A stretch of DNA of 8,969 nt from Myxococcales bacterium (GTDB lineage Bacteria > Myxococcota_A > Polyangia > Fen-1088), in assembly GCA_003170035.1 (NCBI GenBank), contig PMZX01000153.1, positions 4,714-13,682 on the forward strand, given 5' to 3'. The notes beneath the pieces are model-generated. The model was given only the letters and a program-made list of their open reading frames with translations. It was not told the origin of the DNA and did no database searches. The translations under genes were made by a program, and so were the position numbers. Each line of letters begins with the position of its first letter. The first letter of the stretch is position 1. Shown piece after piece: positions 1 to 6,597 of the stretch.

Positions 1-662
1 TTCATGCGAATCTGGTTGATGAAGATCACCAGCGTGTGCGACTTGGAGATGGTTCCGGTCAGCTTGCGCAGGGCCTGACTCATCAGGCGCGCCTGCAGAC
101 CCATGTGCGAATCGCCCATCTCGCCTTCCAGCTCCGCGCGCGGGGTGAGCGCGGCGACCGAATCCACCACCACGACGTCCACCGCCCCGGAGCGGACCAG
201 CATCTCGGTAATATCCAGCGCCTGCTCGCCGTGATCGGGCTGCGACACCAAGAGGTCGTCGGTGCGCACGCCCAACTTGCGCGCATAGGCGACGTCCAGC
301 GCATGTTCGGCGTCGACGAACGCACAGATGCCACCCAGCTTCTGCGCTTGCGCCACCACGTGTAGCGCCAGCGTGGTCTTGCCCGAGGACTCGGGACCGT
401 AGATCTCGACCACGCGGCCGCGCGGCAGTCCGCCGACGCCGAGTGCGATGTCCAACCCGAGGGAGCCAGTCGGCACGACGCGCACCTCGGGAGCGGGGAT
501 CTCATCGCCCAGGCGCATGATACTGCCCTTGCCAAACTGTTTTTCGATGGTGGACACGGCCAGCTCGATGGCCTTGTCGCGGGCTGGATCCCGCTCACGC
601 GCTGCCGGTGCAGGCTTGGCGGCTTCAGGTTTGGCGTGTTCGTTCTTCTCGGGGGTCACCAT
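1..662 (-). CDS. recA: RecA recombinase, C-terminal part outside the window
   Basis: RecA polymerises on single-stranded DNA, drives ATP-dependent strand exchange and triggers LexA self-cleavage. 220 codons are visible. After a 23-residue N-terminal extension relative to E. coli (judged from the catalytic residue offset), the protein reads through the family start [15 protein letters not shown] (40-54), Walker [10 protein letters not shown] (89-97; K95 equals E. coli K72), DAEHALD (117-123; E119 equals E. coli E96), Walker [11 protein letters not shown] (163-172) and the L1 region [18 protein letters not shown] (179-196). It is cut just after NQIRM, at the start of loop L2, so the L2 loop and C-terminal domain are not seen. 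The extension is rich in Lys, Ala and Pro ([11 protein letters not shown]). The ATG at 662-660 is chosen because a strong AGGAGA lies 5 nt upstream. The gene begins 14 bp after the cinA stop and is probably cotranscribed with it. Identity is certain; paralogue status (some myxobacteria have two recA genes) cannot be judged. Confidence 0.97.
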   Translation of the reverse strand, partial: MVTPEKNEHAKPEAAKPAPAARERDPARDKAIELAVSTIEKQFGKGSIMRLGDEIPAPEVRVVPTGSLGLDIALGVGGLPRGRVVEIYGPESSGKTTLALHVVAQAQKLGGICAFVDAEHALDVAYARKLGVRTDDLLVSQPDHGEQALDITEMLVRSGAVDVVVVDSVAALTPRAELEGEMGDSHMGLQARLMSQALRKLTGTISKSHTLVIFINQIRM

Positions 663-667
663 GCAAG

Positions 668-673
668 TCTCCT
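668..673 (-). promoter_or_regulatory. Shine-Dalgarno site of recA
   Basis: AGGAGA on the minus strand, 5 nt before the recA ATG. It lies almost entirely inside the 14-bp cinA-recA gap and is the best ribosome binding site in the window. It fixes the RecA start, so the N-terminal extension is probably translated. Confidence 0.8.
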
Positions 674-676
674 GCA

Positions 677-2074
677 TCACTGGGAATGTCGGCGCGCCAG
701 ATCGAGAGCGAAGTAGGCCGCGGCCCGCCGGATGCGCGCGCGATCGCCACTGAAGAGTTTGCTGACGGCCTTGGTGGACTTAGCGCTGGCCAGGCCAAAG
801 CACACCGTGCCCACCGGCTTGTCACCTGTGCCCGACGCGGATGTGTCACGTTCTCGCAAAGGACCTGCCACGCCGGTAATGGAAACCGCGATGGTGGCGC
901 CGGTGACACGCTTCACCCCTTCGGCCATCTCCTTGGCGCATGGCTCACTGACCGCCCCAGACTCAGCGATGGTCGCGGCCTTCACCCCCAGCACATTGAC
1001 CTTCACATCGTTGGCGTAGGCCACCACGCTGCCCAGGAAGAAGTCGCTCGCGCCGGGTTCGGACGTGATCATCTGTCCTGCCTCGCCGCCCGTGCACGAC
1101 TCGGCCAGCGCCAGCGTGATGCCGGCCGCGCGCAGGGTTTGGCCCACCACCATGGGGAAGGTTTCGCCGTCTATGCCGTAGATCCCGGGTCCAATGCGTT
1201 TGCGCAGGTCCCGATCCACCTGCTCCAGCATCTCCTGGTTCTTGCCGGTGTCGGGGCCCCGGATGACCACCTTGACGTGGTTCTCGGGCGCGTCGGTGCG
1301 AAAGTGCAGGGTCGCGTGGGGTATGACGTCGAGCAGCTTGGCCAGGCGGTGGTCGATGTGCGATTCGCCCATGCCGTAGACATGCCAGGTACGCACCGCC
1401 GCGACAGGCACTCCCTGCGCGGCCATCTGGGCCCGCAGTCTGGGCGCCACGTGGTCGAGGTAGATCCGCTCCATCTCGCGCGCGATGCCGGGGAGGAAGT
1501 AGGCCGCACTGCCCGCTAGGCGAACCAGGAAGCCGGGCGCGATGCCGGCCCCGTTAGGCAGGGCCTCGGCCCCGCGAGGCACCCTCACCTGGCGCAGGTT
1601 GTTGGGCGTCAGCTCGAATCCATGCGCAGCAAAGCGCGTCTTCATGGCCTCCAGCGAAGCGGTGTGCGGCTCCGCCTGCACCCCCAACAGATCAGCCACC
1701 ACATCCACGGTGCGGTCGTCCTCGGTTGGACCAAGGCCTCCGGTCACCACGACCACCGCGGCGCGCTGCGATAGTTCCTGCAGAGCACGCCGGATCGCTG
1801 TGGCGTCGTCAGCCACCACCCGCTGCTCGCACACATCCAGTCCGGCATCGAACAGCCGTTCGGCGAGGAAGGTCGCGTTGGTGTTGGTGATCTCGCCGCG
1901 CAGGACCTCGTCCCCTACGGCCAAGATGGCTGCGGCGTGAGGGGCGACGACGGACACCACCGACGCATGGGCATCGGAGGAACGGGCGGCTGCTGGTCTT
2001 GCGGGCGGAGAGCTTTTGGCTGCAGGCTTCTTGGCCGCAGCCTTGCGCCCCTTGCCCCGCGGAGGGATAGACAT
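677..2074 (-). CDS. cinA: CinA family protein: COG1058 domain plus nicotinamide-nucleotide amidohydrolase domain
   Basis: A two-domain CinA of 465 residues. The N-terminal MoCF-like (COG1058) domain, about 45-215, has [13 protein letters not shown] (54-66) and [10 protein letters not shown] (111-120); in studied CinA proteins it hydrolyses ADP-ribose. The C-terminal PncC-like domain, about 305-460, has AESCTGG (324-330), ITGVAGP (399-405) and KPVGTV (419-424); PncC deamidates NMN to nicotinate mononucleotide, recycling the nucleotide released by DNA ligase. Two features are odd. The first 45 residues are a Lys/Ala/Pro-rich, probably disordered extension ([10 protein letters not shown] at 11-20). 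Between GVAGP and KPVGTV there are 13 residues ([13 protein letters not shown]), where E. coli PncC has 6 as I recall it. The ATG at 2074 has only a weak AAGG 10 nt upstream, so a start nearer residue 45 is possible, but I see no good alternative. It is first in an apparent operon with recA, an order known from pneumococcus and others. Confidence 0.93.
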   Translation of the reverse strand: MSIPPRGKGRKAAAKKPAAKSSPPARPAAARSSDAHASVVSVVAPHAAAILAVGDEVLRGEITNTNATFLAERLFDAGLDVCEQRVVADDATAIRRALQELSQRAAVVVVTGGLGPTEDDRTVDVVADLLGVQAEPHTASLEAMKTRFAAHGFELTPNNLRQVRVPRGAEALPNGAGIAPGFLVRLAGSAAYFLPGIAREMERIYLDHVAPRLRAQMAAQGVPVAAVRTWHVYGMGESHIDHRLAKLLDVIPHATLHFRTDAPENHVKVVIRGPDTGKNQEMLEQVDRDLRKRIGPGIYGIDGETFPMVVGQTLRAAGITLALAESCTGGEAGQMITSEPGASDFFLGSVVAYANDVKVNVLGVKAATIAESGAVSEPCAKEMAEGVKRVTGATIAVSITGVAGPLRERDTSASGTGDKPVGTVCFGLASAKSTKAVSKLFSGDRARIRRAAAYFALDLARRHSQ

Positions 2075-2083
2075 TCGTTCAGT
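2067..2083 (+). promoter_or_regulatory. Weak LexA-like site over the cinA start
   Basis: GTTCAG (2077-2082) with its left flank matches 14 of 17 positions of the Myxococcus LexA motif as I remember it (CTRHAMRYBYGTTCAGS). Mismatches are at positions 1, 4 and 17. It covers the expected transcription start and the cinA ATG, a sensible operator position for a cinA-recA operon. The motif is degenerate and recalled from memory, so this is only suggestive. Confidence 0.2.
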
Positions 2084-2112
2084 ACCTTATCCACGAGACG
2101 ACAGACCGTCAA
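2084..2112 (-). promoter_or_regulatory. Putative sigma-70 type promoter of cinA-recA
   Basis: Minus strand: TTGACG (2112-2107, 5 of 6 match to TTGACA), a 17-bp spacer, then TAAGGT (2089-2084, 3 of 6 match to TATAAT). Transcription would start near 2077, about 3 nt before the cinA ATG, giving an almost leaderless message. The -10 is weak; the -35 and spacing are good. Confidence 0.4.
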
Positions 2113-2153
2113 CAACGGAAAACGCTCTGGCAACACGACCGCACTCGATCGCG

Positions 2154-2175
2154 CGCTCCGAGGTTGACAGGAGCG
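2154..2175 (+). repeat. 6-bp perfect inverted repeat around the phosphatase -35 box
   Basis: CGCTCC (2154-2159) and GGAGCG (2170-2175) are exact reverse complements separated by 10 nt that contain TTGACA (2164-2169). Arm centres are 16 bp apart. The placement fits an operator for a dimeric repressor that would cover the -35 element. The right arm also contains AGGAG, but no start codon follows at a usable distance. Confidence 0.35.
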
Positions 2176-2192
2176 ACGGACAACGCTCAACT
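2164..2192 (+). promoter_or_regulatory. Putative promoter of the PP2C phosphatase gene
   Basis: Perfect TTGACA (2164-2169), 17-bp spacer, then a poor -10 (TCAACT, 2187-2192). Transcription would begin around 2199-2201, leaving about 5-7 nt before the ATG at 2206, which has no Shine-Dalgarno sequence. A TTG codon inside this -35 box (2164) opens the same reading frame but is more likely promoter than start. Confidence 0.4.
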
Positions 2193-2205
2193 GTACCCGT
2201 CGACT

Positions 2206-2970
2206 ATGCACATCCGCTATGCTGCCAAGACGGATCCCGGTCTGAAACGCAACCACAACGAGGACTACTTCTGCCTCATCGAGGATGAGCAGCTCTTCTT
2301 GGTCGCCGACGGAATGGGCGGCCACGCCAGCGGCGAGGTGGCCTCGAAGATGGCCGCCGACGTGATCCGTGAGTTCTTCGCCCGTTCCAGGGACGACGAC
2401 GCCACCTGGCCGTACAAGATGGACCGGGCGCTGTCGTACCTGGAGAACCGCCTGGTAGTGGCCATCAAGCATGCCAACAAGAAGATCCACGAGGCTGCCA
2501 CCCGTGACGTGCGCATGACCGGCATGGGCACGACCATTGTCATCGGTCAGATATTCGAGGACAAGTTCTACATCGCCCACGTCGGGGATTCGCGCTGCTA
2601 TCGCGTCCGCGACGGTGTCGTCGAGCAACTGACGCGTGACCACTCGCTGCTCGAGGACTACAAAGAAGCCCGGCCGGGCATGTCGGAGGACGAGCAGAAG
2701 AAGTTCCCGCACCGAAACGTGATCACGCGTGCGCTGGGCATGAAAGACACGGTGCAAGTCGATATCTCGGCCGCCGACGTCAAGGACGGCGACATCTTCC
2801 TGCTCTGCTCTGATGGGCTGTCGGGCATGGTGGAACCTCCGACTCTGCGCGACCTGCTCAAGGTGGGGGTCGACCTGGACGACGCCGCCCACAAGCTGGT
2901 CGCGGCGGCCAACCAGGCCGGCGGCACCGACAACATCACGGTGCTGGTCCTTGAGTGCCGGATGAACTGA
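2206..2970 (+). CDS. PP2C-type protein Ser/Thr phosphatase (Stp1/PrpC-like)
   Basis: A stand-alone, soluble bacterial PP2C of 254 residues, which removes phosphate from Ser/Thr of proteins and is often the partner of Hanks-type kinases. All the family motifs are present in order: RNHNED (15-20), [12 protein letters not shown] (33-44; D35 and G36 bind the metals), GMGTTIV (106-112), HVGDSR (125-130), LTRDHSL (142-148), VITRALG (172-178), CSDGLSGMV (201-209; D203 metal ligand) and [10 protein letters not shown] (239-248; D242 metal ligand). Residues 146-170 form a charged flap. No membrane segment or extra domain is seen. The ATG at 2206 is preferred over the upstream TTG at 2164 because the family normally begins about 10 residues before the GxxRxxNED motif and the TTG lies in the -35 box. 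No kinase lies in the window, so its substrate is unknown; the FHA protein at 6598 is a conceivable downstream partner. Confidence 0.95.
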   Translation: MHIRYAAKTDPGLKRNHNEDYFCLIEDEQLFLVADGMGGHASGEVASKMAADVIREFFARSRDDDATWPYKMDRALSYLENRLVVAIKHANKKIHEAATRDVRMTGMGTTIVIGQIFEDKFYIAHVGDSRCYRVRDGVVEQLTRDHSLLEDYKEARPGMSEDEQKKFPHRNVITRALGMKDTVQVDISAADVKDGDIFLLCSDGLSGMVEPPTLRDLLKVGVDLDDAAHKLVAAANQAGGTDNITVLVLECRMN

Positions 2971-3037
2971 GGCCGCCTCTCGAAAATCCGTAGCTGACTG
3001 CGCTCCCATTGCGCACGCTCGGCCGCCCTCGGCCTCG

Positions 3038-3066
3038 TTGACATGGCTGGCAATGCCGGACACTCT
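3038..3066 (+). promoter_or_regulatory. Putative promoter of the secreted barrel protein gene
   Basis: Perfect TTGACA (3038-3043), 17-bp spacer, then a poor -10 (CACTCT, 3061-3066). The spacer holds a short palindrome GGCAATGCC. Transcription would start about at the ATG (3075), suggesting a leaderless message. The rest of the 104-bp gap after the phosphatase shows no convincing terminator. Confidence 0.35.
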
Positions 3067-3074
3067 GAAATGCG

Positions 3075-3860
3075 ATGCGACGATCCCCAAAGGGCGCTGG
3101 AGCTGCCTGCACCCTCAGGGTCTCGCGTGTCTCGGCGTGGCTCGCTTTCGCGCTCGCAATCGCCACGAGCCACGTTGCGTTTGCCGACCCGAATGCCGCC
3201 CCGACCCCGTATGCGCCACCGGCGGATGCGAACAAGGAGTGTGCCAGTCCGGGTTCCTGCACAGAGGCCATGCCCCCATCCGCCTCGGCCAAGCCGATTG
3301 AATCCCAGGCAGATCGCGCCTTCGCCCGCCGATTGGAGCGGCGGATGGCCGGAAGGTTCAGTCTTGACCTCAACGTGGGAATCGCCCTTTTCAAGAACCA
3401 GCCGAACGCTGGGGATCCCTTCCCGGCAGCGCGGATTCTGCTCGGGTACCGCAAAAACAGCTCGCCCGAATTTGGATTCCACCTGCGTGGTGGGGCTTTG
3501 GTCGGGATTCCCGTGCTGTGGAATCCGACTGACAGGGACCCTGCCCAAAAGACTCCGGACATCGTAACGACGTGGATGATGGGTGCGTCGGTGGAGGGCT
3601 TGCTCATCTTCGGCCCGTTTGGAAGCTTCTATCTGGGTCCGGCCCTATCTTTTGACTACCTAAGATTTCGCGAGACGACCCTGCGCAAAGTCGATGCCAC
3701 CATTAACCTGAGCAATGGTCTGTCCGCTGGCCTGGGCTTCGACGTTGGTTTTGCACTGCGCGAGTTGGAGCAGATCAACATCTACGAGTCCTTTCGCGTG
3801 AGCTTCGGCCAAGCCGAGGCCATGTTCCTTCTCCTGTTCGGCATCGGATTCCTGCTCTAG
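3075..3860 (+). CDS. Exported protein, probable outer-membrane beta-barrel, function unknown
   Basis: 261 residues; I do not recognise a named family. The N-terminus is a Sec signal peptide: basic start (MRRSPKG), hydrophobic core WLAFALAIATSHVAFA, likely cleavage after AFA before DPNA. Then comes a Pro/Ala-rich linker with two cysteines (CASPGSC), a charged segment (RAFARRLERRMAGR) and a region of alternating polar/hydrophobic stretches with many Gly and aromatic residues (RFSLDLNVGIAL, EFGFHLRGGALVGIP, FGSFYLGPALSFDYLRF, LSAGLGFDVGFAL, SFRVSFG). This is the pattern of a small barrel of about eight strands. The last segment is very hydrophobic and ends in Leu rather than the typical terminal Phe. 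No Shine-Dalgarno precedes the ATG. Codon choice looks somewhat more A/T-ending than in the neighbours. Its stop overlaps that of the convergent histidine kinase. A membrane location is likely; the role is not known. Confidence 0.72.
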   Translation: MRRSPKGAGAACTLRVSRVSAWLAFALAIATSHVAFADPNAAPTPYAPPADANKECASPGSCTEAMPPSASAKPIESQADRAFARRLERRMAGRFSLDLNVGIALFKNQPNAGDPFPAARILLGYRKNSSPEFGFHLRGGALVGIPVLWNPTDRDPAQKTPDIVTTWMMGASVEGLLIFGPFGSFYLGPALSFDYLRFRETTLRKVDATINLSNGLSAGLGFDVGFALRELEQINIYESFRVSFGQAEAMFLLLFGIGFLL

Positions 3861-5383
3861 CGCGAACACGAATTCTCGACAGGCGGCGCAGCGGGGAGAT
3901 CGATCACAAATCGCGCTCCCCTCGCCGCCTCCGGGTCCAGTTCGAGCGTGCCGCCGTAGCTTTCCACAATAGCCCGCGAGATCGAAAGCCCGAGACCCGT
4001 ACCCTGGCCGGGTGGCTTGGTGGTGAAGAAGGGGTCGAAGACCTTGCGACGAAGCTCGCGTTCTATGCCCGGCCCCTCGTCACTGACGGCGATGCGCACC
4101 CGCCCGGCCACGCTCTCGCAGGTGACCGCCACCTGGCCCTTGCCGCCCATCGCATCGGCCGCGTTGAGCAGAAGATTGACCAGAACCTGGGTCATGCGTC
4201 CCTGCGACACCATCACTGCGGGCCATGAACTTTCTTCCGGCGTCACCGTGATGTGCACCTCGCGCAAGCGAGCCTGGGGAGCCAAGAGCGCCTGCGCCGA
4301 GCGCACGACGAGAAGGGGATCGATGAGCGACGGCTCCTCATGGCTGGGACGCGAGTACTCGAGCAGGTCGCGAATGATGCGATTGATCCGCTGGGTTTCG
4401 GCCTTGACCCGGTCGAGGGCATCACGCCGTTCCGCGTCTGGCAAGGCGCCGGTTCCTGCCGCATCCGCGCGCAGGATGTCGACGTAGCCCAAGATCGCGG
4501 CGAGCGGATTGCCGATCTCGTGCGCCACGCCTGCCGCCAGTTGCCCGACCGATGCGAGCTTCTCGGAGCGAATCAACTGCTCGCGCTGGGCCGCGAGCGA
4601 CGATGTCATCTGGTTGAAGGCGCGGGCCAGCGCGCTCAACTCGGATGGGCCCGGCAGGTCGATGTGCTGGTCCCAGTCGCCCACCCCGACCTGCGCGGTG
4701 GCCCGCTCCATCTTGCGCAGGGGCCGAACCACCATCTGGGTCAGCACGAAGTAGCCCAAGGCCAAGACCAGCAACGCATCACCGCAGACCAGGCCCAAAA
4801 GCAGCCAGCCCGACCTCTTCAGCACGACGTGCACCGGCGCGGGCGCGTCCAGCACCACACGGGCCGCGCCTACCATTCGGCCCCTGCTTTCGATGCCCGC
4901 GTAGGCCAACAACTGCGTGGCGCCGTCGCCAGGCGAATCACGGTACTGCAGCACAGGCGGGCTCCCCGCCAAGACACTGTTGGCGATCAGCGGATCAACG
5001 TCGGAGGGCGATCGGGGCGGCCAGGAAGCGATCACGCCGCGGCCGGCCGACAGCACGGAGAATGCGATGCCCCCCGAATGTTCGGACAGTGAGGACAAGG
5101 CCACCCGGAGTTGCGCCCGACTCTCGGGCGATCCGATCTCGCCCTGGCGGTCGACCACCGCCGAGGCCATCCTCGCCGCAGCCGACGCCAATGTTACCGC
5201 CTCGCTCTCGCGATGAATCTGCAGGGTGTTGCCAGCCGCCCACAAGGCGAGGAACCCGGTGGTGAGGATCGCGATGAGTGTGACAGCGGCCAGGCCGAGC
5301 AGAATCTGGGCCCGCAGGCCGAACCGGCCGCTGCGCCGTTTGTCGGGAAGGGCGATGCTCTCGCTGGTCACGCTTTGACCCAC
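3857..5383 (-). CDS. Membrane sensor histidine kinase, HAMP, NtrB/ZraS-like
   Basis: 508 residues. TM1 is about 27-50, followed by an extracytoplasmic sensor region of about 140 residues of no recognised fold, TM2 about 192-215, a HAMP linker 216-265 (VVRPLRKMERA), then the DHp domain with H-box GVAHEIGNPLAAILGY (285-300; H288 phosphoacceptor). The ATPase domain has N-box NLLLNAADAM (403-412), G1 DEGPG (435-439), F-box FDPFFTTK (449-456) and G2 GTGLGLS (461-467). All catalytic residues are intact. The HEIGNPL class usually pairs with NtrC-type response regulators, but none lies in the window and both neighbours face the other way, so it is an orphan here. The start is GTG at 5383 with no clear Shine-Dalgarno; an in-frame GTG four codons on is an alternative. 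The gene ends on a CTAG shared with the convergent barrel gene. Confidence 0.95.
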   Translation of the reverse strand: MGQSVTSESIALPDKRRSGRFGLRAQILLGLAAVTLIAILTTGFLALWAAGNTLQIHRESEAVTLASAAARMASAVVDRQGEIGSPESRAQLRVALSSLSEHSGGIAFSVLSAGRGVIASWPPRSPSDVDPLIANSVLAGSPPVLQYRDSPGDGATQLLAYAGIESRGRMVGAARVVLDAPAPVHVVLKRSGWLLLGLVCGDALLVLALGYFVLTQMVVRPLRKMERATAQVGVGDWDQHIDLPGPSELSALARAFNQMTSSLAAQREQLIRSEKLASVGQLAAGVAHEIGNPLAAILGYVDILRADAAGTGALPDAERRDALDRVKAETQRINRIIRDLLEYSRPSHEEPSLIDPLLVVRSAQALLAPQARLREVHITVTPEESSWPAVMVSQGRMTQVLVNLLLNAADAMGGKGQVAVTCESVAGRVRIAVSDEGPGIERELRRKVFDPFFTTKPPGQGTGLGLSISRAIVESYGGTLELDPEAARGARFVIDLPAAPPVENSCSR

Positions 5384-5427
5384 GATACCACTGCACGCCC
5401 AAAATAGACTCCTGCTGCCGGCCGACT

Positions 5428-5436
5428 TGGTAGAAT
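5428..5436 (+). promoter_or_regulatory. Extended -10 element upstream of xseB
   Basis: TGG then TAGAAT (5431-5436): 5 of 6 match to TATAAT with a TGn extension and no obvious -35, typical of extended -10 promoters. Transcription would begin near 5443, about 4 nt before the preferred xseB ATG. The 63-bp gap also has a minus-strand TATTTT (5406-5401) that could serve the histidine kinase. Confidence 0.45.
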
Positions 5437-5446
5437 GAAAGGCCGC

Positions 5447-5716
5447 ATGGCAAAAAGCGCCACCCCGCCAACCACAGACCCGGTCAAGTTCGACGAGATC
5501 CTTGCGCGCCTGCGTATGCTGGTCGAACGCCTGGAAGGGGGCAACCTCTCCCTCGAGGAAGGCCTAGGTTGCTTCGAAGAAGGCATGCAACTCTGCGGTC
5601 GCGGCGCCCAACTGCTCGACCAAGCGGAGAAGCGGGTAGAAGTTCTCCTGGGTACGAGCGACGGCCCCCGTACGGCCCCTCTTGCCCCACCACCCGACCG
5701 CGAAGAGAACGAGTGA
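5447..5716 (+). CDS. xseB: Exodeoxyribonuclease VII small subunit
   Basis: 89 residues; the family is usually about 70-90. XseB binds several copies per XseA catalytic subunit to form ExoVII, which degrades single-stranded DNA in both directions. The helical-hairpin signature is clear: KFDEILARLRMLVERLEGG (14-32) then LSLEEGLGCFEEGMQL (34-49) and LLDQAEKRVEVLL (56-68). The tail (69-89) is Pro-rich and probably disordered. Two in-frame ATGs exist. The second, at 5447, is preferred because AAAGG lies 4 nt before it and because the first (5435) lies inside the probable -10 element. It overlaps ispA by 4 bp. XseA is not in the window. Confidence 0.93.
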   Translation: MAKSATPPTTDPVKFDEILARLRMLVERLEGGNLSLEEGLGCFEEGMQLCGRGAQLLDQAEKRVEVLLGTSDGPRTAPLAPPPDREENE

Positions 5717-6564
5717 GCGACTTCGACCTGGAATCCTGGCTGCGAACGCGGCGTGCCGAGATCGATGCCCTGCTCGCGGCGCGGCTGACGGCTGCGGCGC
5801 CGGCTGAGGATCCGGGCCGCCTGGTCGAAGCCATGCGATACTCCCTGCTCGCGCCGGGCAAGCGGCTGCGTCCCCTGCTCGTGCTGGCGGCCGCCGAGGC
5901 GGTTGGCCGCGCGTCGGACGAACCCCTGCGCCTTGCGGCCGCAGCGGTCGAGTTGGTTCACTGTTACTCGCTCATCCACGACGACCTCCCGGATATGGAT
6001 GACGATGACTTCCGGCGCGGACAGCCCGCCAATCACAGGGTGTTCGGCCCGGCCACTGCCATCTTGGCTGGGGACGCCTTGCTGACTCTCGCGTTCGCGT
6101 GGCTAGCCGAGGCGGGCGCCGCTGCCCTGGCCGCAACCGGCGACCCCCTCGTCCCGCAAAGCACGCTGCGTGCCATCGCCGCGCTGGCGAGAGGTGCCGG
6201 TATGTCGGGTATGGTACGTGGCCAGGCGCGCGATCTGGCCGAGCCGCCGCCCACATCGCTGCAAGCAGTCGAGCGTCTTGCTGCCGAAAAGACCGGCGCG
6301 TTGTTCCGAGCCGCCCTGGAGGTGGGCGCGGCCGTGGCAGGTGCCGGGCCGGCACAAGAGAAAGCGCTGGTTCGATTCGGCACGCACTACGGGGTGGCGT
6401 TTCAGCATGCCGACGATCTTGTCGATGGAGACCATGTGACCACGCAAACCGAGGCACGCCAGCGCCTGCATGCGCTTACGCAAGCGGCTCTTGACGCTGT
6501 GTCCCTGTTCGATAAACATGCCGAACCACTGCGGGCCCTTGCCCGCCGCCTTGCCGACGGCTAG
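5713..6564 (+). CDS. ispA: Farnesyl diphosphate synthase / short-chain polyprenyl synthase, atypical C-terminal region
   Basis: 283 residues, all-alpha trans-prenyltransferase that would join isopentenyl diphosphate to DMAPP/GPP to give C15 (possibly C10 or C20) prenyl diphosphate. Seen in order: GKRLRP (49-54), first Asp-rich motif HDDLPDMDDDDFRRG (89-103), NHRVFG (107-112), AILAGDALL (116-124), GMVRGQARDL (166-175), EKTGALF (192-198) and second Asp-rich motif FQHADDLVD (230-238). The bacterial FPPS-type spacing DDLPDMD is present. After DDLVD the usual segment with GK, GKD and the K-x-TYP lysine is missing; the chain goes straight to the last helices (EARQRLHALTQAALDAV, EPLRALARRL). The start is GTG at 5713, overlapping the xseB stop as GTGA, which fits translational coupling; longer upstream reading in this frame is only the shadow of xseB. 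The gene that commonly follows, dxs, is absent. Confidence 0.92.
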   Translation: MSDFDLESWLRTRRAEIDALLAARLTAAAPAEDPGRLVEAMRYSLLAPGKRLRPLLVLAAAEAVGRASDEPLRLAAAAVELVHCYSLIHDDLPDMDDDDFRRGQPANHRVFGPATAILAGDALLTLAFAWLAEAGAAALAATGDPLVPQSTLRAIAALARGAGMSGMVRGQARDLAEPPPTSLQAVERLAAEKTGALFRAALEVGAAVAGAGPAQEKALVRFGTHYGVAFQHADDLVDGDHVTTQTEARQRLHALTQAALDAVSLFDKHAEPLRALARRLADG

Positions 6565-6585
6565 CACTGTGATGGCAGCATTCAT

Positions 6586-6589
6586 GAGG
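6586..6589 (+). promoter_or_regulatory. Shine-Dalgarno of the FHA-GGDEF gene
   Basis: GAGG, 8 nt before the GTG at 6598, inside the 33-bp gap after ispA. It supports the GTG start and cotranscription with ispA. Confidence 0.6.
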
Positions 6590-6597
6590 TACCCGAC

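Noticed and set aside
608..1519. Plus-strand open frame across recA and cinA
   Set aside because: It is antisense to both genes; no recognisable domain, composition of a shadow frame.
2164..2205. TTG start giving a 14-residue longer phosphatase
   Set aside because: The TTG is part of a perfect -35 box and the family normally starts at the position of the ATG at 2206.
2969..2981. GAGGC/GCCTC inverted repeat after the phosphatase stop as a terminator
   Set aside because: The arms are separated by one base and there is no T-run, so no stable hairpin terminator is expected.
1915..3090. Long minus-strand open frame across the phosphatase gene
   Set aside because: It is antisense to a textbook PP2C, has no family motifs and His/Arg/Val-rich content typical of GC-rich shadow frames.
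4253..5092. Plus-strand open frame across the histidine kinase
   Set aside because: It is antisense to conserved kinase motifs and has no domain of its own.
5435..5446. Upstream ATG giving a 4-residue longer XseB
   Set aside because: It overlaps the probable -10 element and has no ribosome site; the second ATG has AAAGG upstream.
5569..5712. 48-residue N-terminal extension of IspA in the same frame
   Set aside because: It lies wholly inside xseB in another frame, is Arg/Pro-rich like a shadow frame, and the GTG at 5713 gives the normal family start.
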